A stretch of DNA of 22,947 bases from Pseudomonadota bacterium. Lineage in GTDB: Bacteria; Pseudomonadota; Gammaproteobacteria; Xanthomonadales; Xanthomonadaceae. Made by a program: the position numbers and the translations under genes. Positions 1 through 7,800 of the stretch are shown piece by piece (the first letter of the stretch is position 1; every line of letters begins with the position of its first letter). The notes beneath the pieces were generated by a model. The model saw only the letters and a program-made list of their open reading frames with translations. It ran no database searches and was not told where the DNA came from. Location of the stretch: contig JAEZYE010000014.1 of NCBI GenBank assembly GCA_023419315.1, positions 1 through 22,947 on the forward strand, in the 5' to 3' direction.

Positions 1-3
1 CTT

Positions 4-26
4 GGATTCAACCGATCGACGCAACA
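4..26 (+). repeat. Left terminal inverted repeat of the IS30-family element
   Basis: It begins GGATTCA, followed by ACC, GATCGA, C and GCAACA. It pairs with 1204-1226 read on the other strand, with mismatches only at the ACC triplet and the single C. The transposase stop codon (TCA at 8-10 on the plus strand) is inside this repeat. Confidence 0.8.
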
Positions 27-1168
27 GTTTGTCGATATCGCTCTGCCGGTGTTTCGTAGCCGAGCGTCTTGCGTGGCCGCTCGTTGAGTTGGCGTGCCAC
101 GGCATCCAGCTTGGCCTGCGAGACATCGGCCAGATTGATGCCCTTGGGGAAGTACTGCCGCAGTAGGCCGTTGGTGTTCTCGTTGGTGCCGCGCTGCCAG
201 GGATGGTGCGGGTCGCAGAAGTAGACCTGGATGTCGGTGACCAGGGTGAAGCGACGGTGTCCTGCCATTTCCTTGCCCCGATCCCAAGTCAGCGATCGGT
301 AGAGCTGCTTCGGCAGGCGGCGTGCGTTCTTGATCAGTGCATTGACCACGGTCTCGGTGTCCTTGCCTGCCACCTTCACCAGCATCAGGTAGCGGGTCTG
401 CCGCTCCACCAGCGTGGCGATCTGACTGTTCCGGTCACCGAACAGCAGGTCGCCTTCCCAGTGTCCCGGCACAGCCCGATCTTCGGCGCTGGCTGGCCGT
501 TCGCTGATCGAGACGGTGTCGGTGATCCGGCCGTGGTTCTCTGTCTTCTGGGTGTGATGTCGTGAACGACGCATCGCCCGCGTGCGCCTCAGATGCGCGA
601 GCAGTTCCTGTTTCAAGGCGCCACGCGACTGGATGTAGAGCGTGCGATAGATGGTCTCGTGGGACACCTGACGGCTCGCATCATCGGGATAGGTGCGTTT
701 AAGCCAGCCGGCCACCTGCTCAGGCGACCACTGCCGCTGGATTTTCTCTGCCACGCGAGCAGCCAAGGCTCGATGCAGCGCCAGCTTACAGGGCTTGGGG
801 CGCCGCGCTCGGTCCCAGGCAGCCTGGTCGGCTTGGTTGGCGCGGTAGCCTTCAGCGCCTTCGTTGCGCCCGATCTCGCGGCTCACCGTGGAAGGCGCCC
901 GCCCGAGCGATGCGGCGATCGCTCGGATCGAGCGCCCCGCCGCCAGCCCACGGGAGATCTCCTCACGCTCGGCCAAGCTCAGTACCCGCGAGGATCGCTG
1001 CCTCACTGGCGGACGAATGCCGCCATGCTCGGCCAGGATGTTCCGCACTGAGCTATGGTGCCGGTCAAACAGGGAAGCGATCTGATGCAGCGACTCGCCC
1101 TGCTGCGAACGGTCCCACATCAGCGCCTTCTGGGTGTCGGTGTAGTAGATCCTCTTCCTGTGCTTCAT
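8..1168 (-). CDS. IS30-family transposase
   Basis: This is a DDE transposase that would cut and join the ends of its own IS. The N-terminal third carries helix-turn-helix segments, including LSLAEREEISRGLAAGRSIR followed by RAPSTVSREI, typical of IS30 DNA-binding domains. The C-terminal half is an integrase-core catalytic domain: the first Asp is in GHWEGDLLFG, the second in LTWDRGKEM, and the Glu in TNENTNGLLRQYFPKG. All three catalytic residues are present and the frame is unbroken at 386 residues, close to the usual IS30 size. I chose the ATG at 1168 because AGGAG lies 8 nt upstream; a GTG nine bases further upstream (1177) sits too close to that ribosome binding site. It is probably functional. 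Confidence 0.93.
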   Translation of the reverse strand: MKHRKRIYYTDTQKALMWDRSQQGESLHQIASLFDRHHSSVRNILAEHGGIRPPVRQRSSRVLSLAEREEISRGLAAGRSIRAIAASLGRAPSTVSREIGRNEGAEGYRANQADQAAWDRARRPKPCKLALHRALAARVAEKIQRQWSPEQVAGWLKRTYPDDASRQVSHETIYRTLYIQSRGALKQELLAHLRRTRAMRRSRHHTQKTENHGRITDTVSISERPASAEDRAVPGHWEGDLLFGDRNSQIATLVERQTRYLMLVKVAGKDTETVVNALIKNARRLPKQLYRSLTWDRGKEMAGHRRFTLVTDIQVYFCDPHHPWQRGTNENTNGLLRQYFPKGINLADVSQAKLDAVARQLNERPRKTLGYETPAERYRQTVASIG

Positions 1169-1203
1169 TCGCAACACTCCTGCTGCCTATGCAGCTATCC
1201 GTG

Positions 1204-1226
1204 TGTTGCATCGATCATATGAATCC
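1204..1226 (-). repeat. Right terminal inverted repeat of the IS30-family element
   Basis: Read on the minus strand it is GGATTCA, TAT, GATCGA, T, GCAACA, and matches the left end at 19 of 23 positions. It lies about 35 bp upstream of the transposase start codon, so the transposase promoter probably lies in or next to this end. Confidence 0.8.
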
Positions 1227-1497
1227 GCGGCCGAAAGCGGACATGGTGGAATCGCCTGAAAATTTGCGTACGGCCTGACGGTAGTTCAATGGATTCACGG
1301 CCCACCATCCGCATCTAGTGCGTACGTCGCACCCATCGAGTAGAAGCCGCTTTCCGGTGAAATTGCCGGAAGTCAGGCGTGCTGCACCACGTCACACGAA
1401 CGACTGGGAAAAAAGGCCAGTCATTCCGGGCGGGTTTTGTACTCGGGACCAAGCGCGGCGCCCAGACATCCCGCTGATCAAATGCCCGTGGGTGGGG
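1227..1497. other. Gene-free stretch between the IS and the secreted-protein gene
   Basis: I see no convincing gene in these 271 bases. One structure stands out: a 9-bp inverted repeat (AACGACTGG at 1399-1407 with CCAGTCATT at 1417-1425, one G-T pair) around a 9-base purine loop. It lies about 75-100 bases beyond the stop codon of the minus-strand gene at 1498-1968. In that gene's transcript the T-run falls in the loop, not after the stem, so it is not a classic intrinsic terminator, though it could stabilise or end the transcript. Confidence 0.5.
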
Positions 1498-1968
1498 TCA
1501 ACGCGGCGCGCGATGGCGCATGCCCTGCGGAGGTGGCGGGCCTACATCGCCGGGCGCACGGCGGTAGTAGGTGCCGGGCATTCCCGGACCGTCGTACTGG
1601 CTGACGCCGATGTTGAGATTGAAAGCGCCGCTGTTGCCTTCGTCGGTCGTATAGGACTTGCACAGGTTCACCGTGGCGGCGTTCCAGTGACTGTTTCCGC
1701 GGCCTTCCGTATATCCGATGCCGGTGGCGAGGCTGCCTGACACTTTCGCTTTGCCATCATCCTGATCGAGTGGCGTACCGCAGGCGTTGCGGGCGACCGG
1801 GGCGGCCAGGGCCGCGGATGTCCGGCCGCTGGTGTCGCCGTAGTACTTGCCAGGGGGATCCTGCGCGTAGAGGGATCCTTTCGGGAGCGTGAGGTCCAGC
1901 GTGGCAGCGTCCTGGGCCAGCGCCGGGAGAGCGGGAACCAGCAGAGCCAAGGCAAGGATGGCTTTCAT
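1498..1968 (-). CDS. Unrecognised small secreted protein with one cysteine pair
   Basis: I do not recognise the family. The 156-residue product starts with a clean Sec signal peptide, MKAILALALLVPALPALA, with likely cleavage after residue 18 before QDAA. The mature part is about 138 residues, rich in Gly, Ser, Thr, Asn and Asp, with two cysteines (about C63 in NACGTPL and C103 in VNLCKSY) that could form one disulfide. The middle, residues 75-125, has alternating polar and hydrophobic residues (GYTEGRGNSHWNAATVNLC, then GAFNLNIGVSQYDGPG) and looks beta-rich. The C-terminus is Pro/Arg-rich. There is no lipobox and no transmembrane helix after the signal, so it is probably periplasmic or exported. 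No strong Shine-Dalgarno is visible. It shares its strand with recQ but is separated from it by 345 bp. The plus-strand frame opposite it has no such features. Confidence 0.72.
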   Translation of the reverse strand: MKAILALALLVPALPALAQDAATLDLTLPKGSLYAQDPPGKYYGDTSGRTSAALAAPVARNACGTPLDQDDGKAKVSGSLATGIGYTEGRGNSHWNAATVNLCKSYTTDEGNSGAFNLNIGVSQYDGPGMPGTYYRRAPGDVGPPPPQGMRHRAPR

Positions 1969-2011
1969 GCAGTGCGCGGCAAATGGGAGAGTCGAGTCAC
2001 ATTAGGCCGCT

Positions 2012-2149
2012 TCACTTGAACCGCCGCTGGCTTGCAGCCGACGTGGCGGCGCGATGCAGGAGATCGCGCAGCTCGCCACCCGCGGGCGGCCGGACCGGCT
2101 GGACGATCCGTCGCACGCGCAGACCGCGCGCCGGGCGGATCGGATCCAT
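2012..2149 (-). CDS. Possible small basic protein, 45 residues
   Basis: This short frame begins at an ATG at 2149, with in-frame GTG starts at 2155 and 2161, and an in-frame stop lies just upstream of those. It begins MDPIRPARGLRVRRIVQPV, continues through a Pro/Gly segment (RPPAGGELRDLLHRAA) and ends SQRRFK. Third codon positions are overwhelmingly G or C, as in the neighbouring real genes, and the frame ends 43 bp before the secreted-protein gene on the same strand. It has no signal peptide, membrane segment or cysteine, and no good Shine-Dalgarno. High GC alone gives many open frames here, so this is a candidate only. Function unknown. Confidence 0.35.
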   Translation of the reverse strand: MDPIRPARGLRVRRIVQPVRPPAGGELRDLLHRAATSAASQRRFK

Positions 2150-2279
2150 GACCACAGGCACGGTGACTTTCGCCCGTTACGGCGGAGGGGCGACAAGGGG
2201 AGGATGTGTTCGACGCTGGCTGCAACCCTTCGGCCGCAACGCGCATCTCATTACAAAACAGAAATCGCTGCTCTCTCTT

Positions 2280-2308
2280 CGGTCGCCTTTCGGCGGCCGT
2301 CATTTTTT
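2280..2308 (+). terminator. Possible rightward intrinsic terminator facing recQ
   Basis: An 8-bp stem (CGGTCGCC at 2280-2287 with GGCGGCCG at 2292-2299, one U-G pair) closes a TTTC loop. It is followed three bases later by six T residues (2303-2308). In this orientation it would stop transcripts running rightwards, towards the 3' end of recQ. Read leftwards, out of recQ, the T-run is not in the right place and the stem has a C-A mismatch. No annotated plus-strand gene ends here, so its purpose is unclear. Confidence 0.35.
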
Positions 2309-2313
2309 GTGGG

Positions 2314-4107
2314 TCAGCCGGCGGCCTGGATCGCATCCAGGACCTGTTGTCCGTAGCGGGACAGCTTGGTGCCGCCGATGCCACCGACGCGGGCCAGTTC
2401 GTCCATCGAGGTGGGCCGGTGTTCGGCGATGTTGCGCAGTGTGCTGTCGTGGAAGATGACGTAGGCCGGCACGTTCTGCTCTTTCGCCAACTGCGCGCGC
2501 AATTGCCGGAGTGCGCCGAACAGCGGGAGATCCGTTTCCGCCACGACCACGCCGCTGCGCGGCGCGCGATCCCGCTCGCGTGGCGCGGCTTCGCGACGCA
2601 GCCGCAGCTGCCGTTCACCCCGCAACACGCTTCGGCTGGCTTCCACCAGACGCAGGCTGCCGTAACCCTCGGCATCCACCTCCAGCAGGCCAGATGCCAC
2701 CAGCTGGCGGAACACGCTGCGCCAGGTGCCGGTGTCCAGATCCTTGCCGATGCCATACGTGGTCAGGTGATCGTGGCCGCATTGGCGGATGCGCTCGCTG
2801 TCGCTGCCGCGCAGAACGTCGATCAGGTGATTCACGCCGAAGCGCTGGCCGGTGCGATAGACGCAACTGAGCGCCTTGCGGGCCGCTTCCGTCGCGTCCC
2901 AGGTGGCTGCCGGCTGCAGGCAGTTGTCGCAATTGCCGCATTCCTGGGGGTAGGTTTCACCGAAGCCGGCCAGCAGCACCTGCCGCCGGCAGCTCATGCT
3001 TTCGCAGTAACCGAGCAGTTGCTCCAGCTTGCGTCGTTCCAGGCGTTTCCGTTCCTCGCCCGCTTCGGACTGCTCGATCATCTGCTTGAGCAGCACCACA
3101 TCACCCAGTCCATAGCAGAGCCAGGCATCGGCGGCTTCGTCATCGCGGCCGGCGCGACCGGTTTCCTGGTAATAGCCTTCCAGCGATTTGGGCAGGTCCA
3201 TATGCGCCACGAAGCGCACGTCGGGTTTGTCGATGCCCATGCCGAAGGCGATGGTCGCCACCATCACGATGCCGTCTTCGCGCAGGAAGCGGCGCTGGTT
3301 GCGGGCGCGCACGTCGGCATCCAGCCCGGCGTGATACGGCAGCGCATTGAAGCCCTGGCTGACGAGGTAATCGGCGAACTGCTCGACGCGCTTGCGCGAC
3401 AGGCAATAGACGATGCCGGCTTCACCGCGATGCGCCCCGATGAAGTCGCCCAGCTGCCGGCGCGCATTGTCCTTCTGCACGATGGTGTAGCGGATGTTCG
3501 GGCGGTCGAACGAACTGACGAAATGGCGCGCGCCGGTCAGGCCCAGGCGCTCGGCGATCTCGCGTTGGGTCGGCGGATCCGCTGTCGCGGTCAGTGCGAT
3601 ACGCGGCACGTCCGGCCAGCGTTCGTGCAGTACCGTCAGTTCCAGATATTCGCGGCGGAAATCGTGGCCCCACGCGGACACGCAATGGGCTTCGTCGATT
3701 GCGAACAAGGCGATGCGGCTGCGATCCAGCAGGGACAGGAAGCGCGGCGTCAGCAATCGCTCCGGCGCCACGTACAGCAGATCCAGCTCACCGCGCAGCA
3801 GCGCCTGCTCGACGCGGGAGGCTTCCGCCGCGTCCAGTGTCGAGTTGAGGAATTCCGCACGTACGCCGAGCTGGCGCAGCGCCTCGACCTGATCCTGCAT
3901 CAGTGCGATCAGCGGCGAGATCACCACGCCCACGCCGTCGCGCAGCAGGGAAGGGATTTGATAGCAAAGCGACTTGCCGCCGCCGGTCGGCATCAGGACC
4001 AGCGCATCCTGCCCGGAAACGAGATGTTCGACGATGGCTTGCTGGTGGCCGCGAAACTGGCCGTAGCCGAAAACCCGCTGCAGCAGGTCCGTGGGACGTT
4101 CTGACAT
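2314..4107 (-). CDS. recQ: ATP-dependent DNA helicase RecQ
   Basis: RecQ is a 3'-to-5' DNA helicase acting in recombination and the repair of stalled forks. All family parts are visible in this 597-residue protein. The Walker A motif TGGGKS is at residues 41-46. The DEAH box is at 138-141, inside AIDEAHCVSAWGHDFR. The C-terminal helicase lobe has FGMGIDKPDVRFV and YYQETGRAGRDD (about 288-322). Four zinc-binding cysteines (C373, C390, C393, C396) have the same spacing as in E. coli RecQ. A winged-helix RQC domain and a C-terminal HRDC domain (about 520-597) follow. I chose the ATG at 4107: the frame stays open to 4209, but that longer start would run through the dps terminator into dps itself. 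No good Shine-Dalgarno precedes the chosen start; TAACCT lies 7 nt upstream. The gene is on the same strand as dps but separated from it by a terminator. Confidence 0.96.
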   Translation of the reverse strand: MSERPTDLLQRVFGYGQFRGHQQAIVEHLVSGQDALVLMPTGGGKSLCYQIPSLLRDGVGVVISPLIALMQDQVEALRQLGVRAEFLNSTLDAAEASRVEQALLRGELDLLYVAPERLLTPRFLSLLDRSRIALFAIDEAHCVSAWGHDFRREYLELTVLHERWPDVPRIALTATADPPTQREIAERLGLTGARHFVSSFDRPNIRYTIVQKDNARRQLGDFIGAHRGEAGIVYCLSRKRVEQFADYLVSQGFNALPYHAGLDADVRARNQRRFLREDGIVMVATIAFGMGIDKPDVRFVAHMDLPKSLEGYYQETGRAGRDDEAADAWLCYGLGDVVLLKQMIEQSEAGEERKRLERRKLEQLLGYCESMSCRRQVLLAGFGETYPQECGNCDNCLQPAATWDATEAARKALSCVYRTGQRFGVNHLIDVLRGSDSERIRQCGHDHLTTYGIGKDLDTGTWRSVFRQLVASGLLEVDAEGYGSLRLVEASRSVLRGERQLRLRREAAPRERDRAPRSGVVVAETDLPLFGALRQLRAQLAKEQNVPAYVIFHDSTLRNIAEHRPTSMDELARVGGIGGTKLSRYGQQVLDAIQAAG

Positions 4108-4114
4108 GCCGGAT

Positions 4115-4120
4115 AGGTTA
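4115..4120 (-). promoter_or_regulatory. Candidate -10 hexamer of recQ
   Basis: TAACCT on the minus strand ends 7 nt before the recQ ATG. That would place the transcription start at or next to the start codon and give a leaderless message. No convincing -35 sequence is seen at the right distance, so this rests on position and hexamer likeness only. Confidence 0.3.
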
Positions 4121-4154
4121 GCAGGCGAGGCCGCGTCGACGGGGGGCGCCCAAT

Positions 4155-4180
4155 GAAAAACGCCCGGCGAGCCGGGCGTC
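4155..4180 (-). terminator. Intrinsic terminator downstream of dps
   Basis: On the minus strand a perfect 8-bp GC-rich stem, ACGCCCGG with CCGGGCGT, closes a four-base loop and runs straight into TTTTT. It begins about 25 bp after the dps stop codon and lies upstream of the recQ start, so it separates the two transcription units. The other strand has a weaker T-run (CTTT), but no plus-strand gene ends here. Confidence 0.88.
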
Positions 4181-4205
4181 TTTCGCGATGGCAGCGCGGG
4201 AGGCG

Positions 4206-4736
4206 TCACTCGAGCAGCGAGCGCAGCATCCAGGCATATTTTTCATGGGTCTGCAGGCGTTGCGTCAGCAAATCGACCGACGGATCATCACCGGCGTCGT
4301 CAGCCGTCTTCAGCACCTTGCGCGCGGAGCGGCAGACCGCTTCATTGCCGGATACCAGCTGCTTGACCATGCCCTGCCAGCCGGGGACGCCATCGGCGCC
4401 GCTTTCTTCCTGGATGGACGACAGCCGTACGAACTCGCCGTACGAACCGGGCGCGTTATAGCCCAGCGCGCGAATACGCTCGGCGATCTCGTCCAGCGCG
4501 GTCCACTGTTCGGTGTACTGCGTTTCGAACATGTTATGCAGCGAGTTGAACATCGGACCGGTGACGTTCCAGTGGAAGTTGTGGGTCTTCAGGTACAGGG
4601 TGTAGCTGTCGGCGAGGAAACGCGACAGGCCTTCGGCGATGTTCTTGCGATCGCCGGTGCCAATCCCGATATCGATGTTCGGGGAAGTCGCCGCCGGAGC
4701 GGACACCGTCTTGCTCTTGGTCTTGGTTTTCGACAT
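4206..4736 (-). CDS. dps: Dps-family ferroxidase and DNA-protecting protein
   Basis: Dps forms a hollow 12-subunit shell that oxidises Fe(II) with hydrogen peroxide, stores the iron and coats DNA under stress. This 176-residue protein has the family's four-helix core. The dinuclear ferroxidase ligands are spaced as in E. coli Dps: H55, H67, E71 (Asp in E. coli), D82 and E86, within THNFHWNVTG and LHNMFETQY...LDEIAERIRALG. A lysine-rich N-terminal tail (MSKTKTKSK) followed by a flexible Ala/Ser/Thr stretch resembles the DNA-binding tail of E. coli Dps. I chose the ATG at 4736 because GGAG lies 7 nt upstream; the in-frame GTG two codons earlier is too close to it. It is transcribed divergently from hrpA, with 84 bp between the starts, and ends in its own terminator. 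It may be stress-induced, but no OxyR site could be identified. Confidence 0.94.
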   Translation of the reverse strand: MSKTKTKSKTVSAPAATSPNIDIGIGTGDRKNIAEGLSRFLADSYTLYLKTHNFHWNVTGPMFNSLHNMFETQYTEQWTALDEIAERIRALGYNAPGSYGEFVRLSSIQEESGADGVPGWQGMVKQLVSGNEAVCRSARKVLKTADDAGDDPSVDLLTQRLQTHEKYAWMLRSLLE

Positions 4737-4820
4737 CTGCACTCTCCTTATGGGGGGCCTTGGCCCAGAATATCAATCCGGGCCTGCCCACGTCATACAA
4801 CGTTTCTTGCAATCTGATTG

Positions 4821-7800
4821 ATGAACGCCATCGAACCCGCTCCGGACCGTGAACTGCAGGCTGCACGCCGCGCCATCGATGGCGCGCTCAGTCGCGACCG
4901 CGGCCGCCTCCATGGCCTGTGGTCACGCTGGCAGTCCAAGCCCCGTGATCCTGCCGCCCGCGAAGCTTTTGCGCAGGCGCTGGCCGCGTCGGTGGGGCAG
5001 CGCCAGGCCCGGGCGGGGTCGGTGCCGGCCATCACTCTGGACCAGTCGCTGCCGATTGCCCGTGAAAGCGAGCAGATCATCGAACTGATCCGCCGGCATC
5101 CCGTGGTGGTCATTGCAGGCGAGACCGGGTCGGGCAAGACCACCCAGCTGCCCAAACTGTGCCTGGCGGCCGGTCGCGGTGCGGCGGGCATGATCGGCTG
5201 TACGCAGCCGCGCCGCATCGCCGCGCGTGCCGTGGCGCGACGCGTCGCCGAGGAACTGCAGACCGGGCTTGGCGATGCGGTCGGCTTCCAGGTGCGCTTC
5301 AACGATCAGGTCGGTGAGAACACCCGCATCAAGTTCATGACGGACGGCATCCTGCTGGCGGAAATCGCCAGTGACCGCTGGCTGTCCGCGTACGACACGA
5401 TCATCGTCGACGAAGCCCACGAACGCAGCCTCAACATCGACTTCCTGCTCGGTTACCTGAAGCAGTTGCTGCGTCGGCGTTCCGATCTGAAAGTCATCGT
5501 CACCTCCGCCACCATCGACACGGAACGCTTCGCCCGTCATTTCGACGACGCGCCGGTAATCAGCGTCGAGGGCCGTACGTATCCGGTCGAAGTGCGCTAT
5601 CGCGCGCTGGAAGGCGACGCCGTGCAGGATGCCGGCCGCGAGGACGCCACGCGCGGCGAACGCACGGTCAATGAAGCCATCGTGGCGGCGGTGGACGAGA
5701 TCACGCAGCAGGATCCACGCGGTGATGTGTTGATCTTCCTGCCCGGCGAACGCGAGATTCGCGATGCCCATCAATCGCTGGAGCGGCGCCGGTATCGCGA
5801 GACCGAAGTGCTGCCACTGTATGCACGGCTGTCGAGCAAGGATCAGGATCGCGTCTTCAATCCGGGACCGAAGCGGCGCCTGGTCCTGGCGACCAATGTC
5901 GCGGAGACCTCGCTGACGGTGCCGCGCATCCGCTATGTGGTCGATCCCGGCTACGCGCGGGTGAAGCGCTACAGCCCGCGGCAGAAACTCGATCGGTTGC
6001 ATATCGAGCCGGTTTCGCAAGCCAGCGCCAACCAGCGCAAGGGACGTTGCGGGCGCGTGGCCGAAGGCATCTGCTATCGCCTCTACGCCGAAGCCGATTT
6101 CGCATCGCGGGCGGAGTTCACCGATCCCGAAATCCGCCGCTCCAGCCTGGCCGGCGTCATCCTGCGCATGCTGCAGTTGGGGCTCGGACGAATCGAGGAT
6201 TTCCCTTTCCTCGAAGCTCCGGACGAACGCGCCATCGCCGATGGCTGGCAGCAGTTGTCCGAACTGGGCGCGGTCGATCGCGATCGCAAGCTCACCGCGA
6301 TCGGCCGCCAGATGGCGCGCCTGCCGGTGGACGTGAAGCTGGCCCGCATGCTGGTCGCCGCCCATCAGCACGGTTGCCTGCGCGAGATGATCATCATCGC
6401 GTCCTTCCTCGGCATCCAGGATCCGCGCGAGCGGCCGCCCGAAGCGCGCGAGGCCGCCGACAACGCGCATGCCCAGTTCGCCGATGCGCGGTCGGAATTC
6501 GTGGGCATCGTCAAGTTGTGGGAGGCCTACCGGCAATCGCATGAAGCGATGACGCAGTCGAAGCTGCGCGACTGGTGCGAACGGCATTTCCTCGGGTTCC
6601 TGCGCATGCGCGAATGGCGCGAATTGCACCGCCAATTGCTGCTGCTGTGCGAAGAACTGGGCTGGTCGGGCGAGCCGCGGCAGTCGACCGTACCGGTCCG
6701 GGGCGCCACACGTGAACAAGCCGCCCCGGCAGCGAAGATCGCCGGAAAGCCGCTGCCTTTCACCAGCCAGGACTCACCGCTGCTGGCCGAGGCCGCGACC
6801 GAAAGAGTGCGGCTGGCCGCCTATGTCTCGCTGCATCGTGCGCTGATCGCCGGCCTGCCCACGCAGATCGGGCATCGCACCGAGAAGGGCGATTTCCTCG
6901 CGCCACGCCAACGTCGCTACCAGGTGTTTCCGGGTTCGGCACTGGCGAAGAAGCCGCCACCGTGGCTGTTGTCGGCGACGCTGCTCGATACGCAGCGCGT
7001 CTGGGGCCTGACCAATGCGGCGATCGAACCGGACTGGGTGATCGCCGAAATACCGCACCTGCTGATGCGCAAGCACTTCGATCCGCACTGGTCACGCGCG
7101 CAAGGGCATGTGCTGGCGTCGGAGCAGATCAGCCTGTTCGGCCTGGTGCTCGCGCCGAAGAAGCCGGTGCACTACGGCCGCATCGCACCGGGGGAAGCGC
7201 ATGACATCTTCGTGCGCCAGGCGCTGGTCACCGGCGAGATCAATACGCGTGCCGGCTTTGTCGCCGACAACCTGAAAACGCTGGATCAGGCGCGAGAGGA
7301 AGAAGCCAAATTGCGACGCGCCGGCCTGGTCGCCGACGAAGACTGGCAGGCGCGCTGGTATCTGGATCGCGTGCCGCCGGACATCCATTCCGCCGCGGGA
7401 CTGGATGCGTGGTGGAAGCAGCAATCGCCCGAAGCGCGACGGCGCTTGCTGTGGTCGTTGGCGGATCTGTTGCCGGCCGAGGGGAGCGAGGAGGATCGGT
7501 TTCCTGCCTACTTCGCGCTCGGTGATGCGCGCCTGCCGCTGCATTACCGGTTTGAACCCGGCGCGTCCGACGACGGCGTCACGCTGGAAGTGCCGCTGCA
7601 TCTGCTCAATGCGCTCGATGCCGCGCGCTTGAGCTGGCTCGCGCCGGGTTTCGTGGCCGAGAAGGCCGCGGGCCTGATCCGCACGCTGCCCAAGGCGATG
7701 CGTCGCAACTATGTTCCCGCGCCAGATTTCGGCCGCGCATTCTTCGAGGCGTACCCGCAGGCGTCCGCCGATGACATGCGGGGCGAGTTGGCGCGCTTTT

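Larger units (their letters stand above)
4..1226 (-). mobile_element. IS30-family insertion sequence, apparently complete
   Basis: A 1.22 kb element is bounded by 23-bp imperfect inverted repeats. Both ends read GGATTCA, three variable bases, GATCGA, one variable base, GCAACA, which is 19 of 23 positions identical. It holds one transposase gene that fills almost the whole element, and the transposase stop codon lies inside the left repeat. This is the usual plan of an IS30-family element. Only three bases lie left of the element (CTT), and the three to the right are GCG, so no matching target duplication is visible. The boundaries are read from the repeats alone and could be off by one or two bases. 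Confidence 0.85.

Noticed and set aside
1291..1297. Extra GGATTCA near the IS, suggesting a second element end
   Set aside because: Only seven bases match the terminal repeat; the following GATCGA and GCAACA blocks are absent, so it is most likely chance.
1318..1740. 140-codon plus-strand frame opposite the secreted protein
   Set aside because: It has no signal peptide or motif and overlaps a frame with a clear signal peptide on the other strand.
2206..4104. 632-codon plus-strand open frame opposite recQ
   Set aside because: It mirrors recQ, which has every helicase motif. The antisense translation has no domain motifs, and long antisense frames are expected in high-GC genes.
4108..4209. 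Longer recQ start 34 codons upstream
   Set aside because: It would run through the dps terminator and overlap dps, and the added residues are unlike RecQ.
4923..6719. 598-codon minus-strand frame opposite hrpA
   Set aside because: It is a shadow of hrpA: the translation is rich in His, Gln, Ala and Asp with no recognisable motif.
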